Positions 8,023-15,134 of a stretch of DNA of 15,683 nt are shown one piece after another; position 1 is the stretch's first letter, and every line of letters starts with the position of its first letter. Under the pieces are notes generated by a model. The model saw nothing but the letters and a program-made list of their open reading frames with translations. It was not told where the DNA came from and ran no database searches. A program made the position numbers and the translations under genes. Origin of the DNA: Deltaproteobacteria bacterium (lineage in GTDB: Bacteria > Desulfobacterota > Binatia > UBA9968); assembly GCA_020027655.1 (NCBI GenBank), contig JAHKKJ010000023.1, positions 1-15,683 on the forward strand, in the 5' to 3' direction.

Positions 8023-8946
8023 GTGTCCCCCATCGTAAGCGTCATTATTCCCACCTATAATCGTTGGCCCATGGTCGGGAAGGCTATCGAATCGGTACTG
8101 GCACAGAGCTATCAGGCGTGGGAGCTTATTGTCGTCGATGACGGTTCCAATGATGGTACCTCCGAGCACTTGGCACAGTACGGTGCCGGTGTGCGGAGCG
8201 TCTCACGGCAGAGAAGCGGTGTGGCGGCCGCGCGCAACTACGGTGTCGGTATCGCAAGCGGCCGGTATGTGGCGTTTTTGGATTCGGACGACCTGTGGAT
8301 GGCCAGGAAACTGGAAATTCAAACGGCGTTCATGGAGCAACACCCTGAAGTTCAGATCTGCCAGACCGAGGAGATCTGGGTTCGCCGCGGGATGAGGGTG
8401 AATCCCAAGGCCAAACACGCGAAACCTTCCGGCGATATTTTCCGGCGGAGTCTCGATCTCTGCTTAGTGAGTCCGTCGGCGGTTATGATGACGAAGCAGT
8501 TGTTTAACCAATTTGGCGGGTTCGACGAAAGTTTCCCGCTGTGTGAAGATTATGATCTCTGGCTGCGAATCGGAGTCGACCACCCGATCCCTTTGATCCC
8601 TACGCCCCTGGTTGTCAAGCGAGGCGGCCACAGGGACCAGCTGTCCCATTCCGTCTGGGGAATGGATCGATATCGGGTCCAATCGTTGCGGAACCTTTTG
8701 GGCAATGGGCTTAGCGGCGAAAAACGACAGTGGGTGATCGAGGCATTGAAGAGTAAGATTGCCGTCCTGTGCCAAGGCGCAAGGAAAAGAGGAAAAGAGT
8801 ATGAGGCGACTGCATATGAAGGGATCCTGTTGGAAGTTCTCCAGGAGACGCTAGATGTCGGAGATAGAGATTCGCCAATATGCGAAAGACAAGGGATTCC
8901 ATCCACAGACTCTGCAACGGTGGTTGGGTTGGAATCAGCTGGCTAG
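8023..8946 (+). CDS. Glycosyltransferase family 2
   Basis: 307-aa cytoplasmic GT-A fold inverting glycosyltransferase; no membrane segment, so it acts as a soluble or peripheral enzyme. Visible: VSVIIPTYNR (5-14), VVDDGSNDGT (37-46), AAARNYGV (68-75), the DxD metal and nucleotide-sugar site D87-S88-D89, and the acceptor/catalytic-base region CEDYDLWLR (174-182). A distinctive PLVVKRGGHRDQLS follows (195-208). The acceptor and sugar donor cannot be told from sequence. The start is GTG with a weak ribosome site. The C-terminus is odd: the last 31 residues (277-307) are encoded inside the next gene in another frame, look unlike a GT2 ending (DVGDRDSPICERQG...), and follow a plausible natural helix ending at LLEVLQETL. 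A stop-codon loss or frameshift near 8850 may have extended it. Confidence 0.9.
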   Translation: MSPIVSVIIPTYNRWPMVGKAIESVLAQSYQAWELIVVDDGSNDGTSEHLAQYGAGVRSVSRQRSGVAAARNYGVGIASGRYVAFLDSDDLWMARKLEIQTAFMEQHPEVQICQTEEIWVRRGMRVNPKAKHAKPSGDIFRRSLDLCLVSPSAVMMTKQLFNQFGGFDESFPLCEDYDLWLRIGVDHPIPLIPTPLVVKRGGHRDQLSHSVWGMDRYRVQSLRNLLGNGLSGEKRQWVIEALKSKIAVLCQGARKRGKEYEATAYEGILLEVLQETLDVGDRDSPICERQGIPSTDSATVVGLESAG

Positions 8947-9427
8947 AGACACCTTATTTCGGCTTGCCATGGGTCTCAAGATTGGAGAGAACCATCTGCG
9001 CGATCTAATGGACTGGCTCGAGGAAATCGCGCTGCGTGACCAATCAACGATCGAGGAAATCCTAGCAAGCAAGCCGATAACCGACATCGAATCCGATCCC
9101 CGATTAGGCCGAGCCGACAAGCTTAAACGAGTAAAAGAAGAGTTAAGACGGCTCCGGTTCCCTCGACTGGCTCAGATGGAGGATTCAATCCGGGCGCGAA
9201 TTCAAGAACTGAAACTTCATCCTGAGATCCGTCTCACAGTGCCTCCAGCATTGGAAGGAGGAAGGCTGCGGGTAGAATTGAGCGCGTCGACCCCCGAGGA
9301 GCTTAAAAGGTTGACCGGCAAGCTTACCGAGGCTGCGGATACGAATACTGTCCGGGAGATTTTTGCGCTCCTGGCAGGAGAGGCAGTGGAGAGTCGACCA
9401 AAATCAGATCACTTTTTCCGTGGCTGA
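8855..9427 (+). CDS. Uncharacterised protein with possible N-terminal helix-turn-helix, partner of SPL-like gene
   Basis: 190-aa soluble protein that I do not recognise with certainty. Residues about 1-60 are helical and HTH-like (IRQYAKDKGFHPQTLQRWLGW, then a helix LARDTLFRLAMGLKIGENHLRDLMDWLEEI). Residues about 85-120 are a basic amphipathic helix (RADKLKRVKEELRRLRFPRLAQME). The C-terminal part has a strand-helix pattern, GGRLRVELSASTPEELKRLTGKL, loosely like the C-terminal segment of ParB-type proteins, and ends in VREIFALLAGE. There is no Cys-rich site, signal peptide or membrane segment. The ATG is preceded by GGAG at seven bases, a good ribosome site, although it lies 92 bases inside the glycosyltransferase frame. 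The stop is one base before the radical SAM start, so the two are likely co-translated and may work together. A nucleic-acid-binding role is a guess from the HTH-like pattern. Confidence 0.78.
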   Translation: MSEIEIRQYAKDKGFHPQTLQRWLGWNQLARDTLFRLAMGLKIGENHLRDLMDWLEEIALRDQSTIEEILASKPITDIESDPRLGRADKLKRVKEELRRLRFPRLAQMEDSIRARIQELKLHPEIRLTVPPALEGGRLRVELSASTPEELKRLTGKLTEAADTNTVREIFALLAGEAVESRPKSDHFFRG

Positions 9428-9428
9428 G

Positions 9429-10523
9429 ATGCAACTTTTCGAACCTGAAGAGGTCATCGTCGAGCGGGGTTCCGAAGCGAGTGCGATCTACAGGAACTTG
9501 CGCAACGCGTTACCGCACATTCCTTTTAGAATAGTCGATGCGGTTTCAACAGAAAATGGGAGGATAGATTTCTCTGCGTTTTCGTTCGGTGACGCCAAAA
9601 AAAGACTTTTTTTAACGCGACACAAAGGAGAATTTCTCAAAAAGTGTCCAGGCAGCGACGGTCAGGTTTGCTGTAATTATTTTGTCATCAACTTTGCCAG
9701 CAATTGCCCCATGGACTGCAGCTACTGTTACTTGCAGGAATACCTGGCTGATAATCCAGAGCTCAAGGTTTTTAGCAATGTGGACGATTTGTTGACCGAG
9801 GCCGACGAGCTTTTGACTAAGCACCGCCGATTCTTTTTCCGGATCGGCACGGGGGAGATAACGGATAGTCTCGCGCTGGATCCCTATATTGGTTTTGCCC
9901 GCGAAATCGTGCCCTTCTTCGCCGAGCAGCCCAATGTGCTTCTCGAGCTCAAAACCAAAAGCGACTGCGTCGAAGGGTTGCTCGTTCTAGACCCTAAGGA
10001 TCGGGTGGTGGTGTCATGGTCGATGAATCCGCAGCGGGTCATCGATCTGGATGAACATGGGACAGCCTCTCTCAGCGAGCGTTTACTGGCGGCTCGGCGC
10101 TGCCAGGACAAGGGTTACCGATTGGCTTTTCACTTTGATCCCATAGTCGAGTACCCGAATTGGGAGAGTGATTATAAAGAGATGCTCGACCAAACTTTTA
10201 GCAGCGTCGATTGGCGCAGAATTGCTTGGTTGAGTATGGGAGTCCTGCGCGATACGCCGAGCTTGAAACGGATAATCCGGGATCGCTTTCCACGAACACA
10301 GCTCCTGACGGGCGAGCAAGTGCTCTGCCCGGACGGGAAGCTGCGTTATTTTCAACCCATGCGTGTCGACATCTACCGCAAGATGCTCCGCTGGATTCGC
10401 CGAGCCGCACCTACTGTCAAAGTCTATCTCTGCATGGAATCTAAAGAAGTATGGGAGCAGGTCTTCGGTTTCGCGCCAAGCTGCGAAAAGGAGCTTGGCA
10501 ACCAAATGGCGCCGTCCCTCTAA
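9429..10523 (+). CDS. Radical SAM protein, spore photoproduct lyase (SplB)-like family
   Basis: 364-aa radical SAM enzyme. The [4Fe-4S] site is C93-P-M-D-C97-S-Y-C100, the C-x3-C-x2-C motif in the SPL-like context NFASNCPMDCSYCYLQEYL. Downstream, the GTGEITDS strand (140-147), LLELKTKSD (171-179), VVVSWSMNP (193-201) and LAFHFDPIV...W (232-245) follow the SPL fold order. A further cysteine motif, CPG...CC (Cys73, Cys81, Cys82), precedes the cluster site. Where Bacillus SplB has its essential hydrogen-donor Cys141 in a CTSD motif, this protein reads G-T-G-E, so the cysteine appears absent; repair of 5-thyminyl-dihydrothymine is therefore doubtful. ATG 9429 is chosen because the SPL-like N-terminus (LFEPEEVIVERGS) begins there; upstream GTG 9420 and TTG 9363 would only add residues overlapping the previous gene. 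It lies one base after the unknown gene and nine bases before murI. Confidence 0.85.
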   Translation: MQLFEPEEVIVERGSEASAIYRNLRNALPHIPFRIVDAVSTENGRIDFSAFSFGDAKKRLFLTRHKGEFLKKCPGSDGQVCCNYFVINFASNCPMDCSYCYLQEYLADNPELKVFSNVDDLLTEADELLTKHRRFFFRIGTGEITDSLALDPYIGFAREIVPFFAEQPNVLLELKTKSDCVEGLLVLDPKDRVVVSWSMNPQRVIDLDEHGTASLSERLLAARRCQDKGYRLAFHFDPIVEYPNWESDYKEMLDQTFSSVDWRRIAWLSMGVLRDTPSLKRIIRDRFPRTQLLTGEQVLCPDGKLRYFQPMRVDIYRKMLRWIRRAAPTVKVYLCMESKEVWEQVFGFAPSCEKELGNQMAPSL

Positions 10524-10532
10524 TCGTTTCTC

Positions 10533-11333
10533 ATGCCCAATAAAGAAAGCGCGATTGGGGTATTCGACTCTGGCATAGGGGGACTCACGGTTCTTCAGAA
10601 GATTATTGAGACATTGCCGAAAGAAAATACCGTTTATCTAGGAGACACCGCGAGAGCTCCCTACGGGACCAAGTCGGTTGAGACTGTACTTCGGTATTCA
10701 TTTGAGAATACTGAATTTCTGGTTCAAAAAGGCGTCAAGGCAGTTGTCGTGGCGTGCAACACATCGACTGCTATTGCCCTGACGCGGCTGAGAGATAGCC
10801 TTTCGATTCCCGTAATCGGAGTTATCGAGCCTGGCGTACGTCGGGCGATCAAAGGTACAAAGAATAATAAGGTTGGCGTTATCGGCACCGAGGCAACCAT
10901 CCAGAGCGGCGCTTACACGCGCGCGTTGAAAGAAGCTGATGCTGGGGTTGAGGTGTATAGTCGCGCCTGCCCTCTCTTCGTGCCGTTGGTGGAGGAGGGA
11001 TGGACCGACAACGACGTGGTGGAAATGACCGTCAAGGCTTATTTAGGCAGTCTCAAGCAAAGCGGCATCGACACCTTGATTCTGGGGTGCACACACTATC
11101 CATTGCTTAAGAAAGTAATTCGCAAATTCATGGGGAGCAACGTTCGCTTGGTAGATTCTGCTGAAGAGACGGCGAAGGAAGTCGAATCGGCGCTTAAGCA
11201 GGGTGTGTTAACCAGGAAAAACAGTAAGGCCATACACAGTTTCTTCGTCACCGATGCCCCCGATCGATTCATCAAGGTTGGCCGCCGCTTCCTGGGCGAG
11301 AAAGTGGAGTCGGCGGTGCGCATCGAACGGTAA
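10533..11333 (+). CDS. murI: Glutamate racemase
   Basis: 266-aa PLP-independent racemase making D-glutamate for peptidoglycan. The two catalytic cysteines are present: Cys75 in VACNTSTA and Cys186 in GCTHYP. Also present are Asp12-Ser13 (GVFDSGIGGLTVL), GDTARAPYG (38-46), PLVEEGW (151-157; Glu154) and the aspartate/glutamate racemase two-domain layout. Length is typical of the family. The ATG follows the radical SAM stop by nine bases and has no good ribosome site, so it is probably read from the same transcript with coupled translation. The gap to secA is 117 bases. Confidence 0.97.
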   Translation: MPNKESAIGVFDSGIGGLTVLQKIIETLPKENTVYLGDTARAPYGTKSVETVLRYSFENTEFLVQKGVKAVVVACNTSTAIALTRLRDSLSIPVIGVIEPGVRRAIKGTKNNKVGVIGTEATIQSGAYTRALKEADAGVEVYSRACPLFVPLVEEGWTDNDVVEMTVKAYLGSLKQSGIDTLILGCTHYPLLKKVIRKFMGSNVRLVDSAEETAKEVESALKQGVLTRKNSKAIHSFFVTDAPDRFIKVGRRFLGEKVESAVRIER

Positions 11334-11450
11334 ATGGTGTCGAGGCCGTGCTTAACAATGTTGTTGTAACCGGCGGTAGCAATCGTGTATTTTAATTGTA
11401 TCGCTAGCGGGACACCAGTTTGAGAACATTTTGGGAGTCACATTTTTGTA
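11334..11450 (+). promoter_or_regulatory. Leader / possible promoter of secA
   Basis: A 117-base gap, longer than the other plus-strand gaps from the unknown gene onward. A candidate sigma70-type promoter has TTGTAA (11364-11369), an 18-base spacer and TATTTT (11388-11393), each hexamer 4/6 to consensus. GGGAG at 11433-11437 is 13 bases from the secA ATG, a rather distant ribosome site. No secM-like arrest peptide was identified. Confidence 0.3.
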
Positions 11451-14400
11451 ATGTTGGGTCTAATTAAAAAGATCGTCGGAACTAAGAACGACCGCGAGGT
11501 CAAGCGTATCCGTCCGTATGTGGGTGAGATCAACGAACTGGAAGCCGAATTTCAAAAACTTGGCGACGCCGAGCTGCGCGATAAGACAGAGCAGTTTAAG
11601 AAGCGTGTTCGTGAGGCAACGGACCCATTGCGGAGCGCTCTCGAAGAGGTGCAGAGAGAGGCGCTCACTGCCGATACTGAGGAGCGCGAGGAACTAAAAA
11701 GCCGGGTTGAGGAGTCAGACAAAGAATTGCGCAAAGCGGAAGCTCAGGTTCTTGAAGAACTCTTACCGGAAGCCTTCGCGGCGGTTCGTGAAGCCTCCCG
11801 GCGTACCATCGGACTTAGGCATTTTGACGTTCAACTGATCGGTGGAGTGGTCCTACACGAAGGCAAAATCGCCGAGATGAAGACCGGCGAAGGCAAGACG
11901 TTGGTTGCGACTTTGCCGTTGTATCTAAACGCACTCACCGGCCGAGGGGTTCATCTGATTACGGTCAATGATTACTTGGCGCGCCGCGATGTTCAATGGA
12001 TGGGGCCGATTTATCATAAGCTCGGCCTGTCGGTTGCCTCCATCGTTCATGAATCCAGCTATCTCTTTGATCCGAGCTATTTGACCAAGGATTACCGCTA
12101 CCTCAATCTGCGCCCGATTACACGCCAAGAAGCTTATCGCGCAGATATCACCTACGGAACGAACAACGAGTTCGGGTTCGATTATTTGCGGGACAACATG
12201 AAATTCTCCTTGGAGGAATACGTCCAAAGAGAGCTCAACTTTGTTGTCGTCGATGAAGTGGACAATATTCTGATCGATGAGGCCAGAACCCCGCTGATTA
12301 TTTCTGGCCCGGCGGAAGAGTCTACGGACAAGTACTATATCATCGACCGAATCATCCCCAAGCTGCAGCGAGGTGCCGTGATTCAAGGTGATCCATCGCA
12401 GGAGGATCGCGCCGCCATTGAGGCCAAGGGCGATTACACGGTGGATGAAAAGAGCCGCTCGGTGACCTTGACGGAAACCGGCGTTGCCAAAGTGGAACGT
12501 TTGTTGGGCGTGCACAATCTCTACGATCCTCGGCAGATTGACACGTTGCACCATGTGCAACAGGCGCTGAAGGCCCATGCCATTTTTAAGCGTGACGTTG
12601 ATTACGTTGTGAAAGAAGGTGAAGTGATCATCGTTGATGAATTCACCGGTCGATTGATGCCTGGCCGACGCTGGTCCGACGGGTTGCACCAAGCGGTGGA
12701 AGCTAAAGAACGGGTGCACATTCGCGAAGAGAACCAAACGCTCGCGACGATCACGATCCAAAACTATTTCCGCATGTATAAGAAACTTGCGGGAATGACC
12801 GGAACCGCCGACACCGAAGCGACGGAGTTCAAAAAGATTTATAAACTCGACGTGGTCGTTATTCCGACCCATCGCAACATGATTCGCATTGATAATCCTG
12901 ACGTAGTTTATCGAACGGAAAATGAAAAATTCGATGCGGTGGTTCAAGAAATCGAGGAGCGTCACCAAAAAGGTCAACCCATTTTGGTGGGTACCACCTC
13001 CGTGGCGAAGTCAGAGCGTCTCTCCCGCATGCTCAAGAAAAAAAGCGTTAAACATAATGTTCTCAATGCTGTAAACCATGAGGCGGAGGCGACTATCATT
13101 GCTCAGGCCGGTAGATTGGGCGCGGTCACGATTGCGACCAATATGGCCGGGCGTGGCACTGACATTTTGCTCGGTGGAAACCCGGACTTTTTGGCCCGCT
13201 CCGATATGGAAAACGAATGGATCAGCCGGGCCGCTAAACTGCCGGTTGGGGGAGCGGGACGGTACGAAGATGCGTTGAGGGAGCTGCGCGAGAAATACGA
13301 TGAGGAAGTCCAAAAGGCTGAAAAGCGTTACCTGAAAGACGGCGAACTGTACAAGCAGCAGCGGAGCGACGCCCTTAAGCGTTCCACTGAAATTCAACGG
13401 CAGGTCAGAGACCTTTCGCCCTTCCGTGATAAGCGGGAACGATACGAAGACTTATCCGCTACGGAGCTGATCGAAGCGCTGCACGGGATGAGAGCCATTC
13501 CCGAAAGCTATTTGCAGGCGAAGCAAGATCTCGAGGCCTCTCTTCTGCAAGCCCGCGATGGAGACGGCGGGGATACCAACGAAGCTTTCGAAGAGGCACG
13601 GCAGGATTTCAGCGAATGCATCAATCGCTGGCAACAAAAAAACGGCGAGCGGCAAGAGTTACTTGAGACACTGGATGAAAAGCGGCGGAACTACGAGCAG
13701 CGGGCCAATGATTTCGAGTTCGACCGGGCTCTTTTAGTGCTGGGGCGGGGAGACTATGCCTCGCTGGTAGACGAGTATGGAAAGGTTCACCAGGCCTTCG
13801 AGGATGCGGAAGCGCGATGTGAAGAGATCCGGCAGCCTTACGAAATCGCAATTCAAGAGGCACAGCGAAATTACGAAACCAAGCGCCAGGAATACCTACG
13901 GGTGGTCGAGGAGATTCGCGAGCAGTTGGACAAAGCCCCCGACGAATATCGCCAGCGTTTCGATGAAGTGCTGGCGGGTTACAACCGAGTCTGCGCCGAT
14001 GAACGGGAGCGAGTTATTGCCGCGGGCGGGCTCCATATTCTAGGCACGGAACGTCACGAGAGCCGACGAATCGATAATCAGTTGCGCGGAAGAGCAGGAC
14101 GGCAGGGTGATCCAGGGTCGTCTCGGTTTTATTTGTCGCTAGAAGACGATTTGATGCGCATCTTCGGGGCCGATCGAATTCAAGGCATCATGAGCCGATT
14201 GGGGATGGAAGAAGGTGTTCCCATCGAGCATGGTCTCGTGACCCGAGCGATAGAAAACGCGCAGAAAAAGGTGGAGGCCCACAATTTCGATATTCGCAAG
14301 CATCTCTTGGAGTATGATGACGTCATGAATAGGCAGCGCGAGGTAATTTACAACCAGAGAAGGGAGGTGCTGAAGGGCGAGGACTTGAAGCAAGATGTGC

Positions 14401-15050
14401 TAACGATGGCTGATGACCTCGCCGATGAGATCCTGGCGCGGTACGGCGACAAGGAGTTGCACCCTTCGGATTGGGATCTGCCGGGTTTGCGTGAAGGGCT
14501 GCACCACCAATACAACCTGCGGGTCGATTTCAAAGCAGAGGAACTGGATAATGTGACGGTGGACGGGCTGTCGGAAATGGCGATCCAAAAAGTCACCGAA
14601 GCCTATGAGGACAAAGAGACGCGATTCGGGGCGCCCATGTTGAGGCAACTGGAGAAAATCATCATGCTCCAGACCATCGATAGCTTGTGGAAGGATCATC
14701 TTCTCAATATGGACCATCTCAAAGAAGGGATAGGGTTGCGTGGCTACGGGCAAAAGAACCCCCTTCAAGAGTACCAGAAGGAGGGCTTCGAGATGTTTGA
14801 AGAGATGATTCACCGTATCCAGGAAGACGTCGTGCAGAAACTCTTTACCGTAGAAATCGCCAGAGAGAGTGTCGCCCAAGAGGTGGAAATGCAGCAGCCA
14901 CGTCCTCAACGGATGGTACTAAGTCGCGGTAATGAGAGCGTCCAATCGGTTCCCGTTTCGCAGGCGAGACGGCAAGGCGAGAAAGTAGGGAGAAACGATC
15001 CTTGCCCGTGCGGCAGTGGTAAGAAATACAAGCGGTGCTGCGGTAAGTGA
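11451..15050 (+). CDS. secA: Preprotein translocase ATPase SecA with large insertion in NBD2
   Basis: ATPase motor driving unfolded preproteins through SecYEG. All core motifs are present: N-terminus LIKKIVGTKNDREVKRI, Walker A MKTGEGKT (143-150), Walker B DEVD (268-271) followed by NILIDEARTPLIISG, VDEFTGRLMPGRRWSDGLHQ, GMTGTADTE, NMAGRGTDILLGGN (564-577), GTERHESRRIDNQLRGRAGR (865-884), the scaffold/two-helix-finger region YDDVMNRQREVIYNQR, wing-to-C-terminal QTIDSLWKDHLLNMDHLK, and a C-terminal zinc SEC-C motif CPCGSGKKYKRCC (Cys1185, 1187, 1196, 1197). At 1199 aa it is some 300 residues longer than Escherichia coli SecA (901 aa). Most of the excess is residues 578-857, in the position of the NBD2 variable subdomain; about 40 more are near residues 56-101. 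The frame is uninterrupted and motifs on both sides are intact, so these are real insertions, not a fusion of two genes. Walker B reads DEVDN where DEVDS is usual. Confidence 0.97.
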   Translation: MLGLIKKIVGTKNDREVKRIRPYVGEINELEAEFQKLGDAELRDKTEQFKKRVREATDPLRSALEEVQREALTADTEEREELKSRVEESDKELRKAEAQVLEELLPEAFAAVREASRRTIGLRHFDVQLIGGVVLHEGKIAEMKTGEGKTLVATLPLYLNALTGRGVHLITVNDYLARRDVQWMGPIYHKLGLSVASIVHESSYLFDPSYLTKDYRYLNLRPITRQEAYRADITYGTNNEFGFDYLRDNMKFSLEEYVQRELNFVVVDEVDNILIDEARTPLIISGPAEESTDKYYIIDRIIPKLQRGAVIQGDPSQEDRAAIEAKGDYTVDEKSRSVTLTETGVAKVERLLGVHNLYDPRQIDTLHHVQQALKAHAIFKRDVDYVVKEGEVIIVDEFTGRLMPGRRWSDGLHQAVEAKERVHIREENQTLATITIQNYFRMYKKLAGMTGTADTEATEFKKIYKLDVVVIPTHRNMIRIDNPDVVYRTENEKFDAVVQEIEERHQKGQPILVGTTSVAKSERLSRMLKKKSVKHNVLNAVNHEAEATIIAQAGRLGAVTIATNMAGRGTDILLGGNPDFLARSDMENEWISRAAKLPVGGAGRYEDALRELREKYDEEVQKAEKRYLKDGELYKQQRSDALKRSTEIQRQVRDLSPFRDKRERYEDLSATELIEALHGMRAIPESYLQAKQDLEASLLQARDGDGGDTNEAFEEARQDFSECINRWQQKNGERQELLETLDEKRRNYEQRANDFEFDRALLVLGRGDYASLVDEYGKVHQAFEDAEARCEEIRQPYEIAIQEAQRNYETKRQEYLRVVEEIREQLDKAPDEYRQRFDEVLAGYNRVCADERERVIAAGGLHILGTERHESRRIDNQLRGRAGRQGDPGSSRFYLSLEDDLMRIFGADRIQGIMSRLGMEEGVPIEHGLVTRAIENAQKKVEAHNFDIRKHLLEYDDVMNRQREVIYNQRREVLKGEDLKQDVLTMADDLADEILARYGDKELHPSDWDLPGLREGLHHQYNLRVDFKAEELDNVTVDGLSEMAIQKVTEAYEDKETRFGAPMLRQLEKIIMLQTIDSLWKDHLLNMDHLKEGIGLRGYGQKNPLQEYQKEGFEMFEEMIHRIQEDVVQKLFTVEIARESVAQEVEMQQPRPQRMVLSRGNESVQSVPVSQARRQGEKVGRNDPCPCGSGKKYKRCCGK
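13182..14021 (+). other. Coding insertion: expanded charged helical variable subdomain of SecA
   Basis: Encodes residues 578-857, between NMAGRGTDILLGGN and AGGLHILGTERHESRR. In E. coli SecA the same interval is about 33 residues and is the VAR subdomain. Here it is rich in Glu, Arg, Lys, Gln and Ala, with long heptad-like helices (for example ALRELREKYDEEVQKAEKRY and IQEAQRNYETKRQEYLRVVEE). A Gly/Asp linker (DGDGGDT, 703-709) breaks it near the middle. It has no zinc-finger or nucleotide motif. The likely structure is one or two antiparallel coiled-coil arms; this is inference. Confidence 0.8.
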
Positions 15051-15052
15051 GT

Positions 15053-15089
15053 GCCCATCCCTGACACGCTATAGCAACTGGAGATGGGC
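15053..15089. terminator. Possible stem-loop between convergent secA and dehydrogenase genes
   Basis: GCCCATC (15053-15059) and GATGGGC (15083-15089) are perfect 7-bp arms, extendable by CC/GG with one bulged base. The loop contains the palindrome GCTATAGC. There is no T-run on either side, so it is a weak bidirectional terminator candidate in the 84-base convergent gap. Confidence 0.25.
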
Positions 15090-15134
15090 TAACGATCAAT
15101 ATCCCGGGTTCAATAATTCAGAGGATGCTTCGCT

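Noticed and set aside
7497..8054. 185-codon minus-strand frame
   Set aside because: It is antisense to the coxG-like gene, which has a clear family match and ribosome site; no recognisable protein features.
9363..9428. Upstream TTG start adding 22 residues to the radical SAM protein
   Set aside because: The extra residues overlap the preceding gene out of frame, look non-native, and have no ribosome site; the SPL-like N-terminus begins at ATG 9429.
11925..12977. Long open frame (350 codons) on the minus strand
   Set aside because: It lies wholly antisense to conserved secA motif-coding sequence; its translation is His/Arg/Ile-rich without domain features and is a by-product of secA codon use.
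15100..15120. CCCGGGTTCAA resembling a tRNA T-arm
   Set aside because: No matching 3' half of the T-stem, anticodon arm or acceptor stem could be found on either strand.
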